Source: an uncultured Collinsella sp.
GTDB lineage: Bacteria > Actinomycetota > Coriobacteriia > Coriobacteriales > Coriobacteriaceae
Length of the DNA stretch: 64,000 bases
Assembly (NCBI GenBank): GCA_902470065.1
Contig: CABRFA010000003.1
Coordinates: 1 to 64,000, forward strand
Reading direction: 5' to 3'
This document shows, piece after piece, positions 26,249-34,668 of this stretch. Position 1 is the first letter of the stretch. Every line of letters starts with the position of its first letter. The notes beneath the pieces are model-generated. The model saw only the letters and a program-made list of their open reading frames with translations. It was not told where the DNA came from and did no database searches. Position numbers and translations under genes: made by a program.

Positions 26249-26848
26249 ATGTTCAACATTGTGCTGTATGCGCCCGAGATTCCGGCCAATACGGGCAATA
26301 TCGGCCGCACCTGCGTGGTCACCGGCACCCGTCTGCATCTGGTGGAGCCGCTGGGCTTTTCGCTCGACGACAAGACGGTACGTCGCGCCGGACTGGGCTA
26401 CTGGCAAAACTTAGACGTGACGACCTATGCCGGCTGGGAGGATTTTCTTGTGCACAACGGCCTCTCCCCTGCCGACGAGCGTCTGCATCTGCTGACCAAA
26501 AAGGCACGCCGCACCTATGCGCAGAGTACCTACCACGATGGCGACTACTTGGTCTTTGGCAGCGAGAGCTCGGGCATTCCCGAGCCACTGCTTGCCGCGG
26601 CGCCCGAGCGTTGCGAGCGCATCCCGATGCTGCGCGATTGCGACTCACTCGATAACGCCGAGGCTTGGGAAGCCCACGAAGAATCGCTGGGGCATACCGA
26701 GGACAGCCACGAGGCCATTCTTCAACAGGACATCTGCGGCAACTTCATCAATCCGGACGACTACCGCATCAGCGCACTCAACCTCTCCAACAGCGCCGCC
26801 ATCGTCCTCTACGAAGCCCTGCGCCAGGCAGGCTTTCCGGGAATGTGA
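26249..26848 (+). CDS. trmL: tRNA (cytidine/uridine-34 2'-O)-methyltransferase
   Basis: A 199-residue SPOUT (trefoil-knot) methyltransferase that 2'-O-methylates the wobble base of tRNA-Leu in the TrmL group. Motifs: 'LYAPEIPANTGNIGRTC' at the N-terminus, 'FGSESSGIPEPLL', and 'LNLSNSAAIVLYEALRQ' at the knot. Start at 26249 with AAGGAG upstream. The protein is longer than typical TrmL (~155-165) by an insert around residues 130-160. The last codons ATG-TGA are part of an interspersed hairpin. Confidence 0.9.
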   Translation: MFNIVLYAPEIPANTGNIGRTCVVTGTRLHLVEPLGFSLDDKTVRRAGLGYWQNLDVTTYAGWEDFLVHNGLSPADERLHLLTKKARRTYAQSTYHDGDYLVFGSESSGIPEPLLAAAPERCERIPMLRDCDSLDNAEAWEAHEESLGHTEDSHEAILQQDICGNFINPDDYRISALNLSNSAAIVLYEALRQAGFPGM

Positions 26849-26890
26849 CAAAGGGACAGTCTCGTTGTCATATCGGACAATTGTCACATT
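26842..26890. repeat. interspersed hairpin overlapping the trmL stop
   Basis: Arms AATGTGACAA (26842-26851) and TTGTCACATT (26881-26890). The left part ATGTGACAAAGGGACAG is identical to the minus-strand sequence at the end of the EF-G-like gene (34652-34668). The trmL stop codon TGA is inside the arm. Confidence 0.65.
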
Positions 26891-26914
26891 GACACCCTTC
26901 AAACGAAATCAGAG

Positions 26915-26955
26915 ATGCCCGCTATCGCAACGTAAGGCATCGCGATAGCGGGCAT
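26915..26955. terminator. hairpin between trmL and the DUF4230-like gene
   Basis: ATGCCCGCTATCGC and GCGATAGCGGGCAT form a perfect 14-bp stem around 13 nt, between convergent genes. Tails are only moderately T-rich. Confidence 0.7.
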
Positions 26956-26991
26956 TCAGCTGAATCAGTAATTTGATTTCAAAGGTAGATA

Positions 26992-27639
26992 TTAATCTTC
27001 GAATTCGACATTGACCCTTACGTCTGGACCACAGAACGTCGACACCTGCTTTTTCACCAGTTTTACTGCACGTTCATCAGATTTTTCCAGCATGCCACTT
27101 TCTTGAACCTTTTGCCTCTGGTCCTTATCAGCCTGCTGAAGCAATTTATTTAAATCGTCCGTACTGACCTGATTCCAATTAAGAAAACCATTGTCCTCAA
27201 CGTACTTTTTAAGCGAGTTCGGATCCGTTGACAACGTCACGATCTCGGAATGCGGAAGCGTAACATTAACAGATTTTATTACCGACTCGTTGTTTTTCGA
27301 ACGATGGACTTTTACCTTCAGGTTCTCATCGTCTACGTTCAGGCCGATATCCGCCTTGCCATCGATGGTCGCCACATATCGCTTAGTAGTAAATGGGTTG
27401 TTAAAACCAAACGGATTCCCTGCATCGTCAATATATAGAACCTGAGTAAAATCGTATTCGTAGGTAAGCAACTTCGTTACCGGCTTAATTTCTTCCCGAA
27501 TCGAATCATCGCTTATAACGGTCTGATCGCGCGTCAACCACAGGTACACGCAGCCGCCACAAGCTGCAATCAAGCCTAACGCCAATAGGGCGACAATTAT
27601 CTTCTGGCCAATTGTTTTAAACGGATTGGAAACGCTCAT
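26992..27639 (-). CDS. membrane-anchored DUF4230-like protein
   Basis: A 215-residue protein with one N-terminal helix (residues ~13-35, 'IIVALLALGLIAACGGCVYL') and an extracytoplasmic domain. 'VTKLLTYEYDFTQVLYIDD' and 'VTLPHSEIVTLSTDP' resemble DUF4230 proteins, whose function is unknown. The gene is clearly more AT-rich than its neighbours, as is the next gene, suggesting acquisition by transfer. No good ribosome site is seen. Family assignment is from pattern recall and moderate in certainty. Confidence 0.65.
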   Translation of the reverse strand: MSVSNPFKTIGQKIIVALLALGLIAACGGCVYLWLTRDQTVISDDSIREEIKPVTKLLTYEYDFTQVLYIDDAGNPFGFNNPFTTKRYVATIDGKADIGLNVDDENLKVKVHRSKNNESVIKSVNVTLPHSEIVTLSTDPNSLKKYVEDNGFLNWNQVSTDDLNKLLQQADKDQRQKVQESGMLEKSDERAVKLVKKQVSTFCGPDVRVNVEFED

Positions 27640-27887
27640 TTAGTCCTTGTCCTCCAGTTGTCCTCAGGGTAATTACGGACTCAATTCATTTATATTGGGT
27701 TTTGATGTCAACCAATTCAGAAAGGAAGGACTTAAATCCAACATAATATGAATACACATTCATACGTTAATTTAATACCTATTCTGCTGCGCGTAACTTT
27801 AGAAAGATTGGGGCACAGACCATAGGCCGGCACCCCAATCCATACATAGGCATCATAACGCGTTGATCATTCGATCATATGCCCAAC

Positions 27888-28772
27888 TTAATCAACTGAA
27901 ACGCTGACGTCCATCCGCTGATCTCGGTCGCTATATCCGATCATCAGTTCCCGTCCCTTTTTATCCTTTGCGCAAAAACTGCTGTCATACGAATATTCGA
28001 TGTCCTTGTATCCCTTTTTCTTGCAAGCTTTGATGTATTTGTCGTACCCATCATGATCGATGCCAAATGCGACAAACGAAAGGCAGTCTTTTTCGTCTAA
28101 CGACGTATAGACGATAGGGCAGTCAGGCTTCGGCAAGGATTTTGCAAGGACTTTTGTTGGCCAGTCATACGCCTTGACACCGCCCTTTGATGAAGTCGTA
28201 TAGGTTTTCGACTTGAAACTATAGTACTCGAGATATATCTTTCCATCGCCGCCTAGATAGGCAATAGTCGCCACTGAAGGCTCCATCAGGTCATATTGAT
28301 TCTGCTGGGCATTGGCGACATAGTCACCATGGGTAATGCACGGAACGCTATCAACCGATTCTCGCTTCTCGACGATTCGCTGGCTATCCGCCGTTATTTT
28401 CAGCGTTGAATAATCGTGCACAGCCTCTTCCTCATCAAAAACGTCAGTAAACAGAAGCTTCTGTTCGTCAGTCAACTCCCCTTTCGGCTCAAACTGAATA
28501 GTGAACTGAGCAATATCGAAGCTCGATTTATTGTCATATTCAAATGTCATCATCTCGACGCCATCAACAACGCCTTCTGAGACACTCCAGTTTAGTTGAT
28601 CGATTTTTACTGAATCCTTCTTACCTGGCTTTGGCTTCTTTCCACTTTTCTTAGTCGCTGCAAATGCGCATGTCGGACTCCAGCCGCGACCCGTAATTCC
28701 GAGTGGTAGAGAAATGCCGATTAGCGCCGCCGCGCTAAAAGCCAGAACTGCCGTAAATAACTTTTTCTTCAT
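27888..28772 (-). CDS. secreted protein of unknown function
   Basis: A 294-residue exported protein. The N-terminus MKKKLFTAVLAFSAAALIG is a signal peptide, with cleavage probably after CAFAA near residue 39. A Lys/Gly/Pro linker (residues ~40-52) follows. The C-terminus ('GYDKYIKACKKKGYKDIEY', then 'ELMIGYSDRDQRMDVSV') resembles small domains, such as DUF6591, found at the ends of firmicute secreted proteins; this link is tentative. AT-rich like its neighbour, and probably part of the same acquired segment. Confidence 0.7.
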   Translation of the reverse strand: MKKKLFTAVLAFSAAALIGISLPLGITGRGWSPTCAFAATKKSGKKPKPGKKDSVKIDQLNWSVSEGVVDGVEMMTFEYDNKSSFDIAQFTIQFEPKGELTDEQKLLFTDVFDEEEAVHDYSTLKITADSQRIVEKRESVDSVPCITHGDYVANAQQNQYDLMEPSVATIAYLGGDGKIYLEYYSFKSKTYTTSSKGGVKAYDWPTKVLAKSLPKPDCPIVYTSLDEKDCLSFVAFGIDHDGYDKYIKACKKKGYKDIEYSYDSSFCAKDKKGRELMIGYSDRDQRMDVSVSVD

Positions 28773-28802
28773 TACACATCCCTTGGTAGTCGTTTAACCT
28801 CC

Positions 28803-28920
28803 CCCCTCGTCAAATAGCAGACGAATTGGCGACGCGGTGGCACTATTTGATTCAAGGGCGTGAACTGGATAAACATCGAGGGAAGGAGTGGGCCCTGTGC
28901 AATAAACTCCCCTCGTCAAA
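28803..28920. repeat. 12-bp direct repeats flanking a short non-coding stretch
   Basis: CCCCTCGTCAAA occurs at 28803-28814 and 28909-28920, 106 bp apart, between the secreted-protein gene and the 3' end of the serine recombinase gene. It might be a remnant of a recombination or insertion site; no insertion sequence is present. Confidence 0.4.
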
Positions 28921-28928
28921 ATGTCTAG

Positions 28929-29564
28929 CTAAAGAGGACGGGCAGACGGCGAACGGTCATATCCGTTCGCGTCCGCCCGTCTCCAACGATCAAACGTCGA
29001 TGCGCTGACGTTCAAAAGCATTGCGGCCTCTTGCCTCGTAACCTCACCTCCTTCGAATGATTTGATGACATCGCGGTAGCTATCCGGACGTTCGAGCGTC
29101 GGTCTCCCAAATCTCACACCCCGCAGACGCGCCGACGCGATACCCTCCGCCTGGCGCTGCTTTATGTTTTCGCGCTCCACCTGAGCCACATAGCTCAAAA
29201 CCTGAAGCACTAGGTCGGCAATAAAAGTCCCCGTAATTCCATTGGGTTGTTCGCGTGTGTCAAGCAATGGCATATCGAGCACCACGATGGCAACGCGTTT
29301 GTCCGTCGTTAGGCGACGCCATTCATCGAGAACTTCACGGTAGTCGCGACCCAATCGGTCGATACTCTTAATCACCAGAACGTCCCCTTCACGCAGACGA
29401 CGAAGAAGACGCTGGTACTGAGGACGCCTGAAGTCCTTTCCACTCGCTTTGTCAGCATAGATCAAATTCGTTTGGACCGGAAACCGCTCCAGCGCATCCA
29501 GTTGGCGATCCAGGTTCTGGTCTGCTGACGAAACTCGAGCATACCCATAGATTCTGTTTTTCAT
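28929..29564 (-). CDS. serine recombinase (resolvase/invertase family)
   Basis: A 211-residue small serine recombinase. The N-terminal catalytic domain begins MKNRIYGYARVSSADQNLDR with the nucleophile Ser in ARVSS, and has 'VIKSIDRLGRDYREV' and the long helix 'VERENIKQRQAEGI'. A C-terminal helix-turn-helix ('VTRQEAAMLLNVSASTFDRW') completes the usual form. Start at 29564 with weak GGGG upstream. Such enzymes resolve or invert DNA at nearby sites. A perfect palindrome lies 80 bp upstream, and no transposase is seen, so it may be a remnant of a mobile element or a regulator of local inversion. Confidence 0.9.
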   Translation of the reverse strand: MKNRIYGYARVSSADQNLDRQLDALERFPVQTNLIYADKASGKDFRRPQYQRLLRRLREGDVLVIKSIDRLGRDYREVLDEWRRLTTDKRVAIVVLDMPLLDTREQPNGITGTFIADLVLQVLSYVAQVERENIKQRQAEGIASARLRGVRFGRPTLERPDSYRDVIKSFEGGEVTRQEAAMLLNVSASTFDRWRRADANGYDRSPSARPL

Positions 29565-29643
29565 GATTGCCCCTATCAGCCGCACGATGGCAGCTTCAGC
29601 TCATCTGAGAGCCCCACTCACAATAGGGCGTGCAAATTTCGCG

Positions 29644-29660
29644 AATGGGTTGAACCCATT
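29644..29660. promoter_or_regulatory. palindrome upstream of the serine recombinase
   Basis: AATGGGTT-G-AACCCATT, a perfect 8-bp dyad about one turn and a half long, centred 88 bp upstream of the recombinase start. It may be the operator or a recombination half-site pair. Confidence 0.4.
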
Positions 29661-29729
29661 TTCGGGCTCCAACGTAAGCTATTCAAGCACCGCTTCGATA
29701 ACGCACGACGCCAACCTTATACTTTGAAA

Positions 29730-29779
29730 TGAAATTAATCGTTTTTAATTGAGATTAACTAGAATAAAATGAAATTAAC
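29730..29779. promoter_or_regulatory. three 10-bp direct repeats at exact 20-bp spacing
   Basis: TGAAATTAAT (29730), TGAGATTAAC (29750) and TGAAATTAAC (29770) are spaced exactly 20 bp (two helical turns), placing them on one face of the DNA. They end 11 nt before the ribosome site of the ATPase gene. This suggests cooperative binding of a regulator, possibly the ATPase itself. Confidence 0.6.
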
Positions 29780-29802
29780 CTGAGACGTTAAAGGAGGGCA
29801 TT

Positions 29803-30903
29803 GTGGAATACCTCGAAAACCCGTTTACCCCCAGTTTTGGTGAGGTTCCTGCCCATCTCGCTGGCAGACAACAGATTATTCGGGATTTGGACCGTGCCTT
29901 CTTGAGCCAGCGCAGGCGCCCAGAATTGACCTCGATCTTCTCAGGCGCGCGTGGAACCGGTAAAACCGCTCTCATGTCGTCGCTCGCGACAAGGGCGGAA
30001 TCCCACGGCTGGATTGCCGTAAAGACGACCGCGCTCCCGGGAATGCTTGAGGAAATCGAGTTCGGGGCGAAACGTGCCGCAGCCTATCTCATCGACTCGT
30101 CCAACCACTTCGAAGTCACCGGTCTCGGAATTGCACCGCTCGGCAGCATCGAGGTCAGTCGCGTTCACGATGCCTCAACCTGGCGTTACCGCATGAGCGA
30201 CATCATCGACCGGCTCAACGAGGCGGGCACCGGTCTGCTTGTCACGGTTGACGAGGTGGACCCGACACTCGACGAGATGATCCAGCTCGCAGCGACGTAT
30301 CAGCACTTTGTGACCGATGGGAAACGCGTCGCCCTGCTCATGGCGGGACTTCCCAACAACGTATCGACGCTACTGAACCACAAGACGGTCTCGTTCCTTC
30401 GCCGCGCCCAACAATATCATCTGGGTCGCATTGCCGACTATGACGTGCGCGAGGCCTTGATTCGCACAATCCAGGAAAACGATCGCCTAGCAGATGCCGA
30501 GGGAATCGATAGAGCCGTTCGCTCGATCTCTGGTTTTCCCTTCCTATTGCAACTCGTAGGCTACCGTGCCTGGGATCTCACAAGCGATTCGAAGGAAATC
30601 TCGTCACGCGACTTTGACCTGGGAATCAAAATCGCGCGCGACGAGATGGACGACCGAATCCTCGCGGCAACCTATCGGGAACTCACTGCAGAGGACAAGC
30701 GATTCCTCATCGCCATGCTCGATGACGAAGAAGAGTCCACCACCGCCGACCTTATCGAGCGCCTTAAGCGTTCGCCGCAGCAGGTCTCCCGCTACCGACG
30801 CCGCATGATAGATGCCGGCATCATCGGGGAACGAGGACGAGGGCTCGTCGCATTTGAATTGCCATTCTTCCGCGACTATCTCGCGGCTCAATGCGTGAAA
30901 TAG
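29803..30903 (+). CDS. AAA+ ATPase with C-terminal winged-helix-like domain, copy 1
   Basis: A 366-residue P-loop ATPase. Walker A is GARGTGKTAL (residues ~48-57) and Walker B is LLVTVDEVDP (~143-152). 'VSFLRRAQQYHLGRI' and 'PFLLQLVGYRAW' are shared with the ATPase at 33450, so the two are paralogues. The last ~75 residues ('TTADLIERLKRSPQQVSRYR') look like a winged helix-turn-helix. GTG start with GGAGGG 5 nt upstream. No known role; relatives include ATPases of toxin-antitoxin and mobile-element loci. It ends at an interspersed hairpin. Confidence 0.8.
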   Translation: MEYLENPFTPSFGEVPAHLAGRQQIIRDLDRAFLSQRRRPELTSIFSGARGTGKTALMSSLATRAESHGWIAVKTTALPGMLEEIEFGAKRAAAYLIDSSNHFEVTGLGIAPLGSIEVSRVHDASTWRYRMSDIIDRLNEAGTGLLVTVDEVDPTLDEMIQLAATYQHFVTDGKRVALLMAGLPNNVSTLLNHKTVSFLRRAQQYHLGRIADYDVREALIRTIQENDRLADAEGIDRAVRSISGFPFLLQLVGYRAWDLTSDSKEISSRDFDLGIKIARDEMDDRILAATYRELTAEDKRFLIAMLDDEEESTTADLIERLKRSPQQVSRYRRRMIDAGIIGERGRGLVAFELPFFRDYLAAQCVK

Positions 30904-30908
30904 GCATC

Positions 30909-30941
30909 AATGAGGCAAAGAGGCTGTCCCTTTGCCTCATT
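30909..30941. repeat. interspersed hairpin, terminator between convergent genes
   Basis: AATGAGGCAAAG (30909-30920) and CTTTGCCTCATT (30930-30941) are a perfect 12-bp stem around AGGCTGTCC. The inner GGCTGTCCC is shared with the other hairpins of this family. Placed between ATPase copy 1 and the UvrA-like gene, it can terminate both. Confidence 0.7.
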
Positions 30942-30943
30942 GT

Positions 30944-33457
30944 CTATAGATAGCGGCCGGTGATGCTTGCGGGGCAGGCCGCGATGTCGCTCGGCGTGCC
31001 GGCGCAGACGATTTGCCCGCCCGCATCGCCACCGCCCGGGCCCATGTCGATCACGTAATCGGCGTTACGGATAAGGTCGAGATCGTGTTCGATCACGATA
31101 ACTGTGGCGCCCTTGGCAACGAGGCCGTCAAACACGTTCAACAGCACCTGAACATCGAGCGGATGCAGGCCAATCGTGGGCTCGTCAAATACGAATACGG
31201 CATCATCCTGCACGCGGCCCATCTCGCTCGCAAGCTTAAGGCGCTGCGCTTCACCGCCCGAAAGCGCCGGTGTGGGCTCGCCAAGCGTGAGATAACCCAG
31301 GCCCAGGTCGTGCAAGGTCTGCAAGCGCGTCTGAACCTTCTTGAGTCCCAGTGTGGCGTCGAGCGCCTCATCCACACTCATATCCATAAGCTGCGGCAAC
31401 GTAAGCAGGCTCCCGTCCTTGCCCTCGCGATGGATATGCGAGGCGGATTCCGCGTAGCGAGAGCCGCGACATGCGGGACAGACGATCTCGACGTCGGGCA
31501 AAAACTGCACGTCGAGCGATATCGAGCCCGTGCCGTCACACGTAGGGCAGCGCAAGGCGCCGGTGTTGTAGCTAAAGGCGCCCGCCTTGTAGCCGGCTGC
31601 CTTGGCCTCGGGCGTACGGGCGAAAGCGCGGCGCAGCTCATCATGGATGTCGGCATAAGTCGCTACCGTCGAGCGCACGTTGGCGCCGATGGGCGTAGCG
31701 TCAATCAGGTTTGCGCGGGCAATACCCTCGGCATCGACCCAACGCACGTGCCCCGGCAGGCGCTCGCCAGCTGCCTGCGCCTTGAGTGCCGGGATGAGCG
31801 TCTCGAGCACCAACGTCGTCTTGCCCGAACCCGAAACACCCGTAACCGCAACCAAGCGACCGCGCGGGATATCGACTTCGAGCGGCTTGACGGTATGGAT
31901 GGCATCGGTCGCCATGCGGATATGGCCCTGGTCGAACATTTCGTCGTCAGTCACCTGCGGACGCAAGCGCTTGGGCTCGGCGCGCAAAAACGGCGCGATG
32001 CGACTGCTCTGCGATTGCTCGACCTCGTCTACCGTACCAGCGGCGATCACATTGCCGCCGCCTGCTCCGGCAACGGGGCCCATCTCGACAAGATAGTCGG
32101 CTTCCGCCAGTACGCGCGTATCGTGGTCGACAACAACCACGGTGTTGCCGTCATCCACCAGATCGCGCATCACGCCCACCAGGCCGTCGACATTGGCAGG
32201 ATGCAAGCCAATCGAGGGCTCGTCCAGTACATAGAGCACGCCCGTCGAGCGATTGCGCACCACGCGAGCGAGCTGGACGCGCTGGCGCTCACCCGTGGAG
32301 AGTGTGGCACCAGCGCGGTCGAGTGAAAGGTAATCGAGACCCAGGTCGACCAGACGACGGGCCACACTCAAAAACGAATCGCAGATATCCACTGCCATGG
32401 GCTGCATCTCGGCCGGCAAGGATGCGGGCACCCCGTGCACCCACTCAATCGCCTCGCCCAATGTCATGGCCGCCGCCTGTGCCGGATTGATACCGCGTAC
32501 CTGGGGCTGGCGTGCGGCCTCGGAGAGGCGCGTGCCGCCACAGTCACGGCATGGCCCCTCGCGCAGAAAGCGCGCAACGCGTTTGAGGCCCTTGTCGTCC
32601 TTAACCTTGGCGAGCGCATTCTCAACGGTATAGACGGCGTTGTAATAGGTAAAGTCGAGTGGCGTGGCGCCCTCACCGTTTTTGGGAACGTAGAGAATGT
32701 GCTTCTTAACCGCCGGACCATGAAACACGATGTCGCGCTCTTGAGGCGTGAGCTGGTTAAACGGCACGTCGGTGCGTACGCCCATCTCACCTGCCACCTG
32801 CTTCATCAGATCCCACATGAGCGTACCCCAGGGAAGCACCGCGCCTTCGTTGATGGTCTTTGACTCGTCGGGCACCAGACTCGCCTCGTCCACCTCGCGC
32901 ATGACACCAGTGCCGCCGCAGGTAGAGCACGCGCCGCCGCTGTTAAACGCAAGGTCCTCGGCGCTCGGCGCGTAGAACTCACGACCGCATGCAGGGCACG
33001 TGAGCGACAGGCCCGCAGCCACGTTAAGGCTCGGCTCCACACGCGCCCCGCAATGCGGGCACACGTGATGGGCGCAACGGCTAAAGAGCAGGCGCAGGCT
33101 ATTGTTGAGCTCGGTCATGGTGCCAAAGGTCGAGCGTACGCCCGGCACGCTCGGACGCTGGTGCAGCGCGAGCGCCGCCGGCACGTGCAAGACCTCATCC
33201 ACCTGGGCATGTTCGGCCTGCGTCAGACGACGGCGAGTATAGGTGCTGAGCGCCTCCAGGTAACGGCGCGAGCCCTCGGCATAAAGAACCCCCAGCGCCA
33301 GCGAACTCTTGCCCGAACCCGACACGCCGGCAATGCCCACAAGCTTTCCCAGCGGAATATCGATATCGATGTCTTTAAGGTTATGAACGCGCGCGCCACG
33401 CACCTCGATAGCCTGCGGGCTCATCTTCTGTTCCGTCACCTTTATCACCCTACTCAT
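30944..33457 (-). CDS. UvrA-like ABC ATPase (short form)
   Basis: An 837-residue UvrA homologue, shorter than the ~940 of housekeeping UvrA. Both ABC modules are complete: GVSGSGKSSL and GVSGSGKTTL (Walker A), LSTGERQRVQLA and LSGGEAQRLKLA (signatures), VLDEPSIGLHP and VFDEPTIGLHP (Walker B). Zinc fingers 'CPHCGARV...CPACG', 'CSTCGGTG' and 'CPTCDGTG...CPACRG' are present. The UvrB-binding domain appears reduced, as in UvrA2 proteins linked to DNA-damaging drug tolerance. Its start codon overlaps the end of the ATPase gene by 8 nt (ATGAGTAG), so translation is coupled and the two probably work together. A Met 11 residues later is an alternative start. Confidence 0.9.
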   Translation of the reverse strand: MSRVIKVTEQKMSPQAIEVRGARVHNLKDIDIDIPLGKLVGIAGVSGSGKSSLALGVLYAEGSRRYLEALSTYTRRRLTQAEHAQVDEVLHVPAALALHQRPSVPGVRSTFGTMTELNNSLRLLFSRCAHHVCPHCGARVEPSLNVAAGLSLTCPACGREFYAPSAEDLAFNSGGACSTCGGTGVMREVDEASLVPDESKTINEGAVLPWGTLMWDLMKQVAGEMGVRTDVPFNQLTPQERDIVFHGPAVKKHILYVPKNGEGATPLDFTYYNAVYTVENALAKVKDDKGLKRVARFLREGPCRDCGGTRLSEAARQPQVRGINPAQAAAMTLGEAIEWVHGVPASLPAEMQPMAVDICDSFLSVARRLVDLGLDYLSLDRAGATLSTGERQRVQLARVVRNRSTGVLYVLDEPSIGLHPANVDGLVGVMRDLVDDGNTVVVVDHDTRVLAEADYLVEMGPVAGAGGGNVIAAGTVDEVEQSQSSRIAPFLRAEPKRLRPQVTDDEMFDQGHIRMATDAIHTVKPLEVDIPRGRLVAVTGVSGSGKTTLVLETLIPALKAQAAGERLPGHVRWVDAEGIARANLIDATPIGANVRSTVATYADIHDELRRAFARTPEAKAAGYKAGAFSYNTGALRCPTCDGTGSISLDVQFLPDVEIVCPACRGSRYAESASHIHREGKDGSLLTLPQLMDMSVDEALDATLGLKKVQTRLQTLHDLGLGYLTLGEPTPALSGGEAQRLKLASEMGRVQDDAVFVFDEPTIGLHPLDVQVLLNVFDGLVAKGATVIVIEHDLDLIRNADYVIDMGPGGGDAGGQIVCAGTPSDIAACPASITGRYL

Positions 33458-34568
33458 GCCATAAAACTCGATCGCGAACGTACGCGCCCAGCATGGGCAC
33501 GGTAAACCGGACGAGGCCGTATCCGGCAGCCTCGATGACGCGCTCGCGAATCAGGCTTGCGCGATATTTACTCGCCCAGCTCTGGGTACGGTCGCAGCGC
33601 TCAATAATATCCGCCATGCGCGTCAGTTTGCCCTCGTCAACCGCCATGGCCTCGATAAAGAGGCGCTGCGGGCTACGCAGCCCGTAATACAGAGGCGCGT
33701 CAACCGCTTCGTAGAACTCGGAGACGGCATCCGTATGGCCATCCTCGACATCGCGCCTTTCGATGGCCTGCGAGCCACGCCGGACAGCAGACCGCCACAT
33801 GTAATATCCCACCAGCTGAACCATGTAGGGATGCCCCATGCTCTTGCGCGCCGCAAGGTCCGCCGTCTCCGCGTCAACGTAAAGACCAGCGTCTTTGACC
33901 GTCTGGATATACGAATCGCGCACCTTGGGCAAAGATATCGCCCCCAACGTACGCTGCTGGGCACGTCGCAAAAACGTCACGCTCGGCTCTTCGAGCAGAT
34001 CGTCAACCATACTGGGCAAGCCGGCGAACGCCAGCGCAAGACCTCGCTGATCGCTATAGGGCAAGCCCGTGGCATCCTGGTCTCCGAGCACCTGCTGATA
34101 GAGAACGGCAAGAGCCGCCAGTTCCTCGATAGACGCCGATTGCGCCTCGTCAATCGCAAACAGTATGCCCTTGCCTGGACCGAGCCTCTTGAGGCGCTCG
34201 TTGACCAGCCCTCGCAACGTCTCGCCCTTTGCTCGCGCCGCCTCGACCGACATCCGGCCAAACGACGGACCGAACTCCATTGACGTCACAACGGGTTTAT
34301 TCGAACGAAGCGCGTCGGCCAATCGGTCGCATAAGCCAAGCGAAGCTGAATCGGAGACAACCGCCCATCCGCGCTCATTGGCTAGACGTTGCAGTTCCCG
34401 CAGGAGAACCGTCTTGCCGCAGCCGCAGTTTCCCGTAATGAGCATGAGCCTACCCGGCGCTCCGGCGCCGTTATCGAGCCCTTCCTCGAAATCTTCGATG
34501 ACCGACTCGCGACCGATGAGTATTGGAGGCCGCTTGCCAGCAGTGGGCTTAAAGGGATTTGGATTCAT
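33450..34568 (-). CDS. AAA+ ATPase with C-terminal DNA-binding-like domain, copy 2
   Basis: A 372-residue paralogue of the ATPase at 29803. Walker A is GNCGCGKTVLL, Walker B is ILFAIDEAQS, with 'VTFLRRAQQRTLGAI' and 'YMVQLVGYYMW' in the same places. The C-terminal ~75 residues again look helix-turn-helix-like ('KLTRMADIIERCDRTQSWAS'). GAGGAGG lies 5 nt before the start. It overlaps the UvrA-like gene and is thus the first gene of a two-gene operon. Two direct repeats 20 bp apart lie upstream. Confidence 0.8.
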   Translation of the reverse strand: MNPNPFKPTAGKRPPILIGRESVIEDFEEGLDNGAGAPGRLMLITGNCGCGKTVLLRELQRLANERGWAVVSDSASLGLCDRLADALRSNKPVVTSMEFGPSFGRMSVEAARAKGETLRGLVNERLKRLGPGKGILFAIDEAQSASIEELAALAVLYQQVLGDQDATGLPYSDQRGLALAFAGLPSMVDDLLEEPSVTFLRRAQQRTLGAISLPKVRDSYIQTVKDAGLYVDAETADLAARKSMGHPYMVQLVGYYMWRSAVRRGSQAIERRDVEDGHTDAVSEFYEAVDAPLYYGLRSPQRLFIEAMAVDEGKLTRMADIIERCDRTQSWASKYRASLIRERVIEAAGYGLVRFTVPMLGAYVRDRVLWHE

Positions 34569-34602
34569 GTCGGCCTCCTCGGATTGGCAAACCCTGGTAA
34601 TA

Positions 34603-34632
34603 GTTATACCAACTTGTACCGAGTTATACCAA
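34603..34632. promoter_or_regulatory. two 10-bp direct repeats at 20-bp spacing before ATPase copy 2
   Basis: On the minus strand TTGGTATAAC occurs twice, 20 bp apart (34632-34623 and 34612-34603). TTGGTA of the first and TATAAC of the second would be -35 and -10 boxes with an 18-bp spacer, so this may be the promoter, an operator, or both. The sequence differs from the repeats before copy 1 but the geometry is the same. Confidence 0.55.
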
Positions 34633-34635
34633 TAG

Positions 34636-34668
34636 CATGTGACAAAGGAACTGTCCCTTTGTCACATG
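34636..34668. repeat. interspersed hairpin overlapping the EF-G-like stop
   Basis: CATGTGACAAAGG (34636-34648) and CCTTTGTCACATG (34656-34668) pair perfectly around AACTGTC. The EF-G-like gene's last codons ATG-TGA (minus strand) lie inside the right arm. Confidence 0.75.

Noticed and set aside
24896..26407. 503-codon open frame antisense to the CobW GTPase
   Set aside because: It is opposite a gene with all GTPase motifs and itself has repetitive Val/His/Gly-rich sequence.
28929..29564. invertible promoter controlled by the serine recombinase
   Set aside because: No matching inverted repeats of usual length flank a promoter; only one palindrome and one short direct repeat were found.
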